A DNA stretch of 64,000 bases from an uncultured Bacillota bacterium (GTDB lineage Bacteria; Bacillota; Clostridia; Lachnospirales; Lachnospiraceae), in NCBI GenBank assembly GCA_949291945.1, contig CASEXH010000014.1:17009-81008 (forward strand), in the 5' to 3' direction. Below are positions 18,319-26,191 of the stretch, piece by piece. The stretch's first letter is position 1, and each line of letters begins with the position of its first letter. Both the position numbers and the translations under genes were made by a program. The notes under the pieces are model-generated. The model saw only the letters and a program-made list of their open reading frames with translations, had not been told where the DNA came from and ran no database searches.

Positions 18319-18990
18319 ATGACTTTTCAGGATATCTTTAAATCAAATTTTCTGGAAAATATTACGGGAATCTCGGTTCTTGATATGGCCATAGCCCTGG
18401 TTCTGGCATTTCTCATGGGCTTGTTTATCTTCTTTGTATACAAGAAAAGCTGCAGCAGCGTTATGTATTCTGCCAGTTTCGGCACCACCCTGATCGCCCT
18501 GGCGCTGATCACCACAATCCTTATCATGACAGTGGTCAGTAATGTGGTGCTGTCCCTTGGTATGGTAGGCGCACTGTCCATTGTCCGTTTCCGGACAGCC
18601 ATAAAGGAGCCTTTGGATATTGCATTTCTCTTCTGGAGTATTGCTCTTGGGATTATCCTGGCAGCAGGACTGCTTCCTCTGGCTGTTTTCGGGAGTATTT
18701 TTATCGGAGCAGTGATCCTGGTCTTTTCAAACAGGAAGACTATGGACAGTCCTTACATTCTGGTACTCCACTGCGGCAGCGGGGAGACGGAAAAGCAGGC
18801 AGAGGCTTTTGTGGCTGCCCAGGTGCGGAGGATGAATCTGAAAAGTAAAAGTGTGGAAGCAGGGCATATAGAACTGAACTATGAGGTAAGGCTAAAGGAA
18901 GACGGCAGCCAGTTTGTAAATGAACTGGCGGCTATGGAAGGCGTCACCCACTGCGTTCTTGTTTCCTATAACGGAGATTATATGGGGTAA
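18319..18990 (+). CDS. DUF4956 membrane protein
   Basis: 223 residues. Hydrophobic spans at about 18-40, 50-75 and 95-135 are followed by a soluble C-terminal domain (about 145-223). The loop LGMVGALSIVRFRTAIKEPLDIAFLFW is the conserved core of DUF4956. GAGAGGGGAG precedes the ATG. Its place between VTC and CotH genes suggests it serves as the membrane partner of the polyphosphate polymerase-like protein, possibly as a conduit, but the role is not established. Confidence 0.88.
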   Translation: MTFQDIFKSNFLENITGISVLDMAIALVLAFLMGLFIFFVYKKSCSSVMYSASFGTTLIALALITTILIMTVVSNVVLSLGMVGALSIVRFRTAIKEPLDIAFLFWSIALGIILAAGLLPLAVFGSIFIGAVILVFSNRKTMDSPYILVLHCGSGETEKQAEAFVAAQVRRMNLKSKSVEAGHIELNYEVRLKEDGSQFVNELAAMEGVTHCVLVSYNGDYMG

Positions 18991-18993
18991 TAC

Positions 18994-20439
18994 ATGGTAA
19001 AATACAAATATATAGATGCTGTCTGCATTCTTGCAGCTCTTGGAGCTGTCCTTCTTACCCTGATCTTTATGAATGGGGACGATTTGGGAATCCCGAAGGC
19101 CAGCGAAAATCCCGGATATATTTCCCGGCTTTTTGATGAAAGAAGGGTGCATAGTCTGGATATACAGATAGAAGACTGGGAAGAGTTCCTGGAAAATGCA
19201 GAAGAGGAGACATATGTTTCCTGTACAGCAGTGATAGATGGAGAGGAATTTCATCAGGTGGGACTCAGGGCCAAGGGAAATAATTCCCTGAGTCTTACTG
19301 AAGAATACGGGTTGTCCAGATATAGTCTGAAGCTGGAATTCGACCATTTCAATCAGGGAGGAAAATACTATGGTCTGGATAAGCTGTCTCTGGACGCATC
19401 TTTTCAGGACAACAGTTATATGAAGACCTGGATTGCCTATGATATGATGGAATTTATGGGGGTTCCCGCACCTTTGCGCAGCTATGTCTGGGTTACGGTA
19501 AACGGGGAAGACTGGGGACTGTATCTGGCTGTAGAGGAGCCGGAGGAGGCCTTTGCCAGGAGAAATTTCGGCAATGACTACGGAAGACTGTATAAGCCGG
19601 ATTATAAACGGCTGGATGCAGAGAATGCCGATGTGGCTCTTAAGTATATAGACGATGACCCGGAGAGCTATCCGAATATATTTGACAATGCCAAGGTGGA
19701 CATCACCCAGGGGGATAAGGAACGGGTGATACAGGCTCTTCGGATACTTTCCACAGGTGAGGACCTGGAAAAGGCGGTAAACATAGAGGAAGTGCTCAGG
19801 TATTTTACAGTACAGGTTTTTGTGATGAACTGGGACAGTTATCTGGGATATACAGGTCATAACTATTATCTTTACGAGGAAGATGGGATTTTGTCCATCC
19901 TTCCCTGGGATTATAACCTGGCTTTCGGAACTTACGCTCTGGGAATGACAGATCCCATCAAAGATCCGGAAGTGCTGATTAATTACCCTATTCATACGCC
20001 TGCAGAGGGATCGGTGATGATGAACCGTCCTCTTTATCATAATCTGATGAAAATAGAAGAATATTTTCAAAGTTATCGGAAATATTTTGATCAGTTTGTT
20101 TCGCAGTATTTTGAGTCAGGAAGATTTCAGAGTCTCCTTGCCCGGACCCGGGAAATGATAGCACCTTATGTGGAGAAGGATCCTACGGCTTTCTGCTCTT
20201 ATGAAGATCACAGGCTGGCCGCAGATACTCTGGAGCAGGTATGTATGCTGAGAGCAGAAAGTGTGCGAAAACAGTTGAATGGTGAGATACCGGCTACCAT
20301 AAGAGGGCAGCAGGAGGCTCCCCAGGCCCGGCTGGACGCCTCCCACATCCGTCTGGAAGATCTGGGAGATTTTCAGGATCTGGAAAATGCGAAAGTGAGA
20401 CAGGAACAGACGGTGGAAAGGATAGGGAAAACTTCTTGA
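18994..20439 (+). CDS. cotH: CotH-like protein kinase
   Basis: 481 residues with an N-terminal membrane anchor (about 7-25) and a CotH kinase domain. CotH of Bacillus phosphorylates spore-coat proteins CotB and CotG. Family signs are LRAKGNNSLS near 92, the CotH core around YLAVEEPEEAFARRNFG, NWDSYLGYTGHNYYLY near 282 and ILPWDYNLAFGT near 300, the last probably carrying the metal-binding Asp. The start lies three bases after the DUF4956 stop. Whether its target is a spore protein or the acidic repeat protein of the same operon is open; the membrane anchor argues for an envelope substrate. Confidence 0.88.
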   Translation: MVKYKYIDAVCILAALGAVLLTLIFMNGDDLGIPKASENPGYISRLFDERRVHSLDIQIEDWEEFLENAEEETYVSCTAVIDGEEFHQVGLRAKGNNSLSLTEEYGLSRYSLKLEFDHFNQGGKYYGLDKLSLDASFQDNSYMKTWIAYDMMEFMGVPAPLRSYVWVTVNGEDWGLYLAVEEPEEAFARRNFGNDYGRLYKPDYKRLDAENADVALKYIDDDPESYPNIFDNAKVDITQGDKERVIQALRILSTGEDLEKAVNIEEVLRYFTVQVFVMNWDSYLGYTGHNYYLYEEDGILSILPWDYNLAFGTYALGMTDPIKDPEVLINYPIHTPAEGSVMMNRPLYHNLMKIEEYFQSYRKYFDQFVSQYFESGRFQSLLARTREMIAPYVEKDPTAFCSYEDHRLAADTLEQVCMLRAESVRKQLNGEIPATIRGQQEAPQARLDASHIRLEDLGDFQDLENAKVRQEQTVERIGKTS

Positions 20440-20607
20440 CGAACCTTTGAAGGCAGGGTAAAATAATAGAAAATGCCTGAGCTGTCAGCTTTTCCTGCCA
20501 GCAAAGCGTTCATAGAGAAAAACTGACCGGAAGAGAATCTGATGGAAAGACGAAAGAAAGTGACACAGCCTGGATTTTGTATACAGAAAAATAGTGTAAA
20601 CAGATAA

Positions 20608-20633
20608 AAGAGGACCCTTTCGGGTCCTTTTTC
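20608..20633 (+). terminator. Rho-independent terminator after cotH
   Basis: AGGACCC (20611-20617) pairs with GGGTCCT (20622-20628) over a four-base loop, followed by TTTTTCT. It closes the SigI-linked unit and separates it from the hydrogenase maturation operon. Confidence 0.85.
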
Positions 20634-20661
20634 TATTTCAGGCATAGAAAGGAGGAGAGAT

Positions 20662-20940
20662 ATGGAGAAAACCGATTCCAGGATTGCCGTTATCGGTATC
20701 ATTATTGAAGACAGAGAAAAAGCAGAACCGGTCAATTCTCTGCTGCACCAATATGGGGAATATATTATCGGCCGCATGGGAATTCCCTACAGAGAAAGAC
20801 AGGTAAATATTATCAGCGTTGTCCTGGACGCCCCGGCGGATATTATCAGTGCTTTGGCAGGGAAGCTGGGAAGACTTCCGGGAGTCAGTTCTAAAGCCAT
20901 ATATTCCAGGGAAAAAACAAACAGGAAGGGACCTGAATAA
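20662..20940 (+). CDS. TM1266-type iron-only hydrogenase system regulator
   Basis: 92 residues with an ACT/NikR-C-like fold pattern: RIAVIGIIIEDREKAEPVN ... RERQVNIISVVLDAPADIISALAGKLGRLPGV. Proteins of this family are encoded with the [FeFe]-hydrogenase maturases and are thought to regulate them, though no DNA-binding domain is visible. GAAAGGAGGAG precedes the ATG. Its TAA shares a base with the hydE start (TAATG), so the operon starts here. Confidence 0.88.
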   Translation: MEKTDSRIAVIGIIIEDREKAEPVNSLLHQYGEYIIGRMGIPYRERQVNIISVVLDAPADIISALAGKLGRLPGVSSKAIYSREKTNRKGPE

Positions 20941-22016
20941 TGGAAAATAAGATCAGCGACAAAGAATTTTGGAACTGTGCCGAAGCACTTTCCCAAGGCC
21001 GGCATTTAACGAAAGAACAGTGGAGAATTCTCCTGGAAGGCCGCAGCAAAGAGCGGAGGACGGAACTGGCAAAACGGGCCTCGGATCTGAGGGACCGGAT
21101 CTATGGAAAGCGGATCTTTATCCGGGGACTCATTGAATTTACCAATTACTGTAAAAATGACTGCTATTATTGCGGAATCCGCAGAAGCAACAAAAACGCC
21201 TCCCGGTACCGTCTGACCAGAGAGCAGATTTTAGAATGCTGCCGGGCAGGGTATGAACTGGGATTCAGAACTTTTGTCCTTCAGGGGGGAGAGGATCCCT
21301 ACTTTGAGGATGAGAGAGTGGCAGAGATCATAAGGGCCATCAAAAAGGAATTTCCACACTGTGCTATTACCTTATCCATAGGGGAAAAGGAAAAAGAAAG
21401 TTATGCCTTTTTTAAAGAAGCCGGAGCGGATCGGTATCTTCTGCGGCATGAAACAGCAGATGAAGACCATTACCGGAAGCTCCACCCGACGGAACTTTCC
21501 CTTTCACACAGGATACGCTGTCTGGAGATTCTGAAAGATCTGGGGTACCAGACCGGAGCAGGGATCATGGTGGGATCCCCGGGACAGACAACAGAGACTC
21601 TCATAGAGGATATGGAATTTCTGGAAAGGCTGCAGCCGGAAATGGTGGGAATCGGTCCCTTTATCCCTCATCATGATACTCCTTTTAAAGGGGAGCCTCA
21701 GGGAGGACTGGAACTGACTCTCTATCTTCTAAGTCTGATCCGGCTGCTGCTTCCCAGAGTGCTGCTTCCTGCCACAACAGCCCTGGGGACCATCGACCCT
21801 ATGGGAAGAGAAATGGGGGTACTGGCAGGGGCCAATGTGGTCATGCCCAATCTGTCACCGGAAAATGTCCGGGAAAAATATCTCCTGTATGACAATAAGA
21901 TCCATACAGGAAAGGAAGCGGCAGAATGTCTGGACACCCTCAGGGAATCTATGAAAGCAATAGGCTATAACGTAGTGGTGGACAGGGGAGATTTTCTGAG
22001 GAAAGACACGAAATAA
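20940..22016 (+). CDS. hydE: [FeFe] hydrogenase H-cluster radical SAM maturase HydE
   Basis: HydE is a radical SAM enzyme that works on the Fe(CO)2(CN)-cysteine precursor of the H-cluster. The 358-residue protein has the CxxxCxxC cluster motif C71-KND-C75-YY-C78 followed by GIRRSN, then LQGGEDPYF near 115 and GAGIMVGSPGQTTETLIEDM near 205, which fit the HydE branch of the BioB/ThiH superfamily. The TAATG junction with the regulator gene indicates coupling. HydG and HydF follow. Confidence 0.95.
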   Translation: MENKISDKEFWNCAEALSQGRHLTKEQWRILLEGRSKERRTELAKRASDLRDRIYGKRIFIRGLIEFTNYCKNDCYYCGIRRSNKNASRYRLTREQILECCRAGYELGFRTFVLQGGEDPYFEDERVAEIIRAIKKEFPHCAITLSIGEKEKESYAFFKEAGADRYLLRHETADEDHYRKLHPTELSLSHRIRCLEILKDLGYQTGAGIMVGSPGQTTETLIEDMEFLERLQPEMVGIGPFIPHHDTPFKGEPQGGLELTLYLLSLIRLLLPRVLLPATTALGTIDPMGREMGVLAGANVVMPNLSPENVREKYLLYDNKIHTGKEAAECLDTLRESMKAIGYNVVVDRGDFLRKDTK

Positions 22017-22057
22017 AATAAGCAATATTGCAGGAAAACGGAGGAGGAATAAAAAAT

Positions 22058-23476
22058 ATGTATGATCCAAGATCAAAATGTGCAGATGATTTTATTAACC
22101 ATGAGGAGATCATGGAAACGCTGGAATATGCAGAGAAAAATAAGCATAACCGGGAACTGATCGATCAGATCCTGGACAAGGCCAGACTGAGAAAGGGTTT
22201 AAGCCACAGAGAAGCGGCAGTTCTCCTGGACTGTGATCTGGAGGATAAGAATCAGGAGATCTATGCCCTGGCAGAGCAGATCAAGAAGGATTTCTACGGA
22301 AACCGGATCGTGCTTTTTGCCCCTTTGTATCTGTCTAATTACTGTGTAAACGGCTGTGTTTACTGTCCATATCACGCCAAGAACAAACATATCCCCAGAA
22401 AGAAGCTGACCCAGGAGGAAATCCGCCAGGAGGTTATCGCTCTTCAGGATATGGGCCATAAGAGACTGGCCCTGGAGACAGGAGAGGACCCGGTGAATAA
22501 TCCTATCGAATACGTGCTGGAAAGTATTAAGACCATCTACAGTATTAAACATAAGAACGGCGCTATCCGCCGGGTAAACGTAAATATAGCGGCTACCACT
22601 GTGGAGAATTACAGAAAGCTGAAAGAGGCGGGGATCGGAACCTATATCCTGTTCCAGGAGACCTACCATAAGGAAAGCTATCTGAAACTTCATCCCACAG
22701 GACCAAAGCATGATTATAACTATCATACAGAAGCTATGGACCGGGCTATGGAGGGCGGTATTGACGACGTAGGCTGCGGCGTGCTTTTCGGACTGGAAAT
22801 GTACCGCTATGAATTCGCCGGACTTCTGATGCACGCAGAGCACCTGGAGGCGGTATATGGAGTAGGTCCTCATACTATCAGTGTGCCAAGAGTTAAGAGG
22901 GCAGATGACATTGACCCGGATACCTTTGACAATGGTATTGATGATGATACTTTTGCCAAGATCGTTGCCTGTATCCGCATTGCCGTGCCTTATACCGGCA
23001 TGATCATCTCTACCAGAGAGAACCAGAAATGCAGAGAGAGAGTCCTTCACCTGGGCATTTCCCAGATTTCCGGAGGTTCCAGGACCAGTGTGGGAGGCTA
23101 TGCAGAGCCGGAACCGGAAGAAGAATCTTCTGAGCAGTTTGAGGTCAGCGACAACCGTACTCTGGATGAAGTGGTGAACTGGCTTATGGGAATGGGATAT
23201 GTGCCCAGTTTCTGCACCGCCTGTTACAGGGAGGGAAGGACCGGAGACAGATTCATGTCCCTTTGTAAATCCGGACAGATTCAGAACTGCTGTCTTCCCA
23301 ATGCTTTAATGACTCTTAAAGAATATCTTATGGATTATGCTTCTCCTGATACGGTAGAGAAAGGCCTGAAGCTGATCCAGGAGCAGATCAAGGAGATCCC
23401 CAGAGAGCGTACCAGGGAAATCGTACAGGAACGACTTATTGAGATTGAGAAAGGAAACAGAGATTTCCGGTTCTGA
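22058..23476 (+). CDS. hydG: [FeFe] hydrogenase H-cluster radical SAM maturase HydG
   Basis: HydG splits tyrosine to give CO and cyanide bound to an iron-cysteine synthon. Length 472 residues from the ATG at 22058, chosen for GGAGGAGG about ten bases upstream rather than the in-frame ATG at 22028. The radical SAM motif is C96-VNG-C100-VY-C103. The C-terminal second cluster site is seen in SFCTACYREGRTGDRFM ... CKSGQIQNCCLPNA, the diagnostic difference from ThiH. It lies 41 bases after hydE. Confidence 0.96.
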   Translation: MYDPRSKCADDFINHEEIMETLEYAEKNKHNRELIDQILDKARLRKGLSHREAAVLLDCDLEDKNQEIYALAEQIKKDFYGNRIVLFAPLYLSNYCVNGCVYCPYHAKNKHIPRKKLTQEEIRQEVIALQDMGHKRLALETGEDPVNNPIEYVLESIKTIYSIKHKNGAIRRVNVNIAATTVENYRKLKEAGIGTYILFQETYHKESYLKLHPTGPKHDYNYHTEAMDRAMEGGIDDVGCGVLFGLEMYRYEFAGLLMHAEHLEAVYGVGPHTISVPRVKRADDIDPDTFDNGIDDDTFAKIVACIRIAVPYTGMIISTRENQKCRERVLHLGISQISGGSRTSVGGYAEPEPEEESSEQFEVSDNRTLDEVVNWLMGMGYVPSFCTACYREGRTGDRFMSLCKSGQIQNCCLPNALMTLKEYLMDYASPDTVEKGLKLIQEQIKEIPRERTREIVQERLIEIEKGNRDFRF

Positions 23477-23495
23477 CACAGACAGGAGGTTTTAC

Positions 23496-24713
23496 ATGGG
23501 AATGAATCAGACGCCTGCAGCAGAGCGGGTACATATCGGTTTTTTCGGAAAGAGAAATGCGGGAAAATCCAGTGTGATGAACAAGGTTACCGGACAGGAT
23601 CTGGCGGTGGTATCTGATGTAAAGGGAACTACCACAGATCCGGTGTATAAGTCTATGGAGCTGCTGCCTCTGGGACCGGTGGTGATGATGGATACTCCCG
23701 GCATTGACGATGAGGGAGAACTGGGCAGCCTCAGGGTAAAGAAAAGCTATCAGGTGCTGAATAAGACGGATGCGGCTGTGTTGGTCATAGATGGAAAAGC
23801 AGGAATCAGCAGGGAGGATCAGGCTCTTCTGGAAAGGATCCGAAAGAAAAACATACCCAGTATCCTGGTGCTGAATAAGAGGGATACACTTACACAAGAA
23901 GAGGTCTGTCAGACCATTTCCGGACTGCCGGAAGGGTATCAGGAAGGCAAGGACTTTCTCTGGGTAAGCGCCAGAGAGGGGACGGGGATCCATGAACTGA
24001 AAGAACGGCTGGCTGTTCTGGCCAGTACAGAGGAAAACCAGAAGAAGATCGTGGGGGACTTGCTGTCACCGGGAGACTTTGTGGTGCTGGTGGTGCCCAT
24101 TGATAAGGCTGCCCCTAAAGGAAGACTGATCCTTCCCCAGCAGCAGACCATCCGGGATATTCTGGACGCCGATGCAGTGTCTGTGGTCATAAAGGAAGAC
24201 AGGATACAGGAAACTTTGGAGAGTCTTGGGAAGAAGCCAAGGCTGGTCATTACCGACAGCCAGGTATTTGGAAGAGTTTCCAGAGATACACCAAAAGAGA
24301 TCCTTCTGACATCTTTTTCCATTCTCTTTGCCAGATATAAAGGAAATCTGGAGACAGTGGTGGAAGGAGCCAGGGTTCTGAAAAAACTGAAAGACGGGGA
24401 TAAGATTTTGATCAGTGAAGGCTGTACCCATCACCGGCAGTGCGGAGATATCGGCACAGAGAAGCTTCCTGCATGGATCCGGAAATATACGGGGAAAGAT
24501 CTGAAATTTTCTTTTACCTCAGGGACAGAGTTTCCTGATGAACTGGGAGAGTACAGCCTCATCGTCCACTGCGGCGGCTGTATGCTTAATGAAAGGGAGA
24601 TGAAATACCGCTTAAGCTGTGCCGGGGACCAGGGCGTGCCTATGACCAATTATGGGATTATTATTGCTTATATGAACGGAATTTTAGAGAGGAGTCTGGA
24701 ACCTTTCTCATAG
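23496..24713 (+). CDS. hydF: [FeFe] hydrogenase H-cluster maturation GTPase HydF
   Basis: HydF is the GTPase scaffold on which the diiron subcluster is assembled before transfer to the hydrogenase. 405 residues from the ATG at 23496, placed by AGGAGGT; an upstream in-frame ATG lies inside hydG. Visible are the P-loop GKRNAGKSS (18-26), MDTPGIDDEGE (G3 region), LNKRD (G4), and the C-terminal cluster ligands in CTHHRQCGD and HCGGC. No hydrogenase structural gene is in the window. The TAG stop lies in the loop of a 23-bp hairpin. Confidence 0.95.
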   Translation: MGMNQTPAAERVHIGFFGKRNAGKSSVMNKVTGQDLAVVSDVKGTTTDPVYKSMELLPLGPVVMMDTPGIDDEGELGSLRVKKSYQVLNKTDAAVLVIDGKAGISREDQALLERIRKKNIPSILVLNKRDTLTQEEVCQTISGLPEGYQEGKDFLWVSAREGTGIHELKERLAVLASTEENQKKIVGDLLSPGDFVVLVVPIDKAAPKGRLILPQQQTIRDILDADAVSVVIKEDRIQETLESLGKKPRLVITDSQVFGRVSRDTPKEILLTSFSILFARYKGNLETVVEGARVLKKLKDGDKILISEGCTHHRQCGDIGTEKLPAWIRKYTGKDLKFSFTSGTEFPDELGEYSLIVHCGGCMLNEREMKYRLSCAGDQGVPMTNYGIIIAYMNGILERSLEPFS

Positions 24714-24735
24714 AGAAAGGTTCCAGACTCCTCTC
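24687..24735. terminator. Perfect 23-bp hairpin between convergent hydF and thiT
   Basis: Arms 24687-24709 and 24713-24735 are exact reverse complements around a three-base loop. The left arm is hydF coding sequence and the hydF stop (24711-24713) sits at the loop. thiT ends six bases further on the other strand, so the hairpin probably terminates both. The T-run on either side is weak. Confidence 0.8.
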
Positions 24736-24740
24736 AGACT

Positions 24741-25406
24741 TTATTGCAGAGCTGTCTGTTTTACCCGGTTCAGTGCCTTGGACACTGCAGGGATGGAGAT
24801 GATGATCACAGTTATGATTCCCTCTGCGACCAGGTAGCTGTAGTTATATACAATGGGATATACACTGGTAAGTGCCTTTGGAAAATTATCCGGCATATAG
24901 TCCATCCAGTAGAGATAACCGCCCAGGGCATGAAAGGCGCCTCTGGCGGTGACGGCAGCTATGTAGCCTTTCAGCAGGCCGTGTTTGCTCTTTGCAAAGA
25001 ACCCTGCTACGCCCAGAGCGGCAAAGGCCAGGATATAGTCGCAGCATACCTGGAAAAGGGAAAGCACATAGGGTTCCTGGATAAACTGCAGGATACCGTA
25101 GGCCAGTCCTACCAGAATGCCGGTCTTTGGACCATACCAGTTTGCTATAAGAACAATAAAAAGCATGCTGCACAGAGTCACGCTTCCGCCCCAGGGCATA
25201 TTGAACAGCTTCAGATAAGAGGTAATAAATGCCAGAGCCATAGCCATGGCACAGAATACAAGCTGCCTGGTTCCCATCTTTTTCTTTTCTGAAATCCTGC
25301 CTGCAAAGATAAGAGCCGCCACGAAAAGAAGGATCCCTGCAACAACGCAGAGCACATATCCGGCGGTAGTCAGTCCTCCTTCTGCATTAACAAGAAATTG
25401 AAACAT
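24741..25406 (-). CDS. thiT: Thiamine transporter substrate-binding subunit ThiT (ECF type)
   Basis: 221 residues from the ATG at 25406-25404, chosen for AGGAGGGA about seven bases upstream; the longer frame would run into the riboswitch. About six hydrophobic spans are visible. The family signatures are MAMALAFITSYLKLFNMPWGGS, the conserved W in NWYGPKTGILVGLAYGILQ and ALGGYLYWMDYMP, which line the thiamine pocket. ThiT is the membrane S component that works with the shared EcfAA'T module, which is not in this window. A TPP riboswitch precedes it, which confirms the ligand. Confidence 0.94.
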   Translation of the reverse strand: MFQFLVNAEGGLTTAGYVLCVVAGILLFVAALIFAGRISEKKKMGTRQLVFCAMAMALAFITSYLKLFNMPWGGSVTLCSMLFIVLIANWYGPKTGILVGLAYGILQFIQEPYVLSLFQVCCDYILAFAALGVAGFFAKSKHGLLKGYIAAVTARGAFHALGGYLYWMDYMPDNFPKALTSVYPIVYNYSYLVAEGIITVIIISIPAVSKALNRVKQTALQ

Positions 25407-25460
25407 AAAAAATCCCTCCTGTTTCCAAGATCGAAAACAAAAGGGCTGCAGTAAAGTCAA

Positions 25461-25545
25461 AATCCCTACGTTGGCATTATCCAAATCAGGTTATGGGTCG
25501 AAGCTTACAACTTCCTCTCAGCCTGTGGCACAAGCTCCCCTTGTT
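25461..25545 (-). promoter_or_regulatory. TPP (THI-element) riboswitch controlling thiT
   Basis: Read on the minus strand, the segment begins ACAAGGGGAGCTTG, continues with GGCTGAGAGG, GACCC and ACCTGATTTGGATAATGCC and closes with AACGTAGGGA, which are the conserved elements of the thiamine pyrophosphate aptamer in order. About 55 bases separate it from the thiT ribosome site. I see no strong terminator stem there, so control may act on ribosome-site access, which is an inference. Confidence 0.96.
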
Positions 25546-25696
25546 ATCAATCTTATGTAATTTAACCGGACTTTATGATATACACATCCGGGAAAAATGT
25601 CAAGAGTGGAAATAAGACAGGAAAGGTTATAATAACATTGAGGAGGAGAAGAAATTCTCTAAACAGTACCGCAGAGATTTCCATTTCCTTACTTTC

Positions 25697-26013
25697 TGCC
25701 GTATAGAGGAGTTGGATTGTACGGCAGGAATCGGGATATTTGGATTTTATGCCGTAGAGAGGAGACGAATTATACGGCAGGAATCGGGATATTTGGATTT
25801 TATACCGTAGGGAGGAGACGAATTATACGGTCGGAATTAGGATATTTGGATTTTATGCCGTAGAGTAGAGGTGAATTGTACGGTCGAAATCCGGATATTC
25901 GTAATTTCTGCCGTAGAGAGGAGGCGAATTATACGGTAGGAATCGAGATATTCGAATTTCTGCCGTAGAGAGGAGACAAATTATACGGTCGAAATCGGGA
26001 TATTTGAATTTTA
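25697..26013. repeat. Six tandem 53-bp repeats, each with a small hairpin
   Basis: Copies start at 25697, 25750, 25803, 25856, 25909 and 25961, giving periods of 53, 53, 53, 53 and 52 bp. Degenerate partial copies flank the array on both sides. Each unit contains an inverted repeat of the type GCCGTA ... TACGGC; in copy 3 both arms change (ACCGTA with TACGGT), while in copies 4-6 only one does, leaving G-T pairs. No open frame explains it. The 785-bp gap between thiT and the mutase otherwise holds the riboswitch (25461-25545) and a terminator pair (26087-26164). Confidence 0.92.
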
Positions 26014-26086
26014 GGCTGTAGAGCTAAGGAAGAATATACTGCCGCAGCTATTCGGCTTCCCCTGATTTGAAATTTTCTGATGAACA

Positions 26087-26164
26087 GAATAACAGACGGT
26101 CCCCTTTGCGAACCGCCTGTTATTCATGACAATAGGCAGTTTCCAGGATATACCTGCCTATTGT
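26087..26164 (-). terminator. Two hairpins after the phosphohexomutase gene
   Basis: ACAATAGGCAG (26129-26139) pairs with CTGCCTATTGT (26154-26164), and GAATAACAGACGGT (26087-26100) pairs with ACCGCCTGTTATTC (26112-26125) with one mismatch. Both lie just after the minus-strand stop at 26192. Confidence 0.7.
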
Positions 26165-26191
26165 TTAAAAGCATTATGGTTTTATCTGTTT

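Noticed and set aside
24744..25292. Plus-strand 182-residue frame opposite thiT
   Set aside because: It is the antisense shadow of thiT; composition and lack of start signals show it is not a gene.
25697..26013. CRISPR array
   Set aside because: The whole 53-bp unit repeats with no unique spacers, and no cas genes are near.
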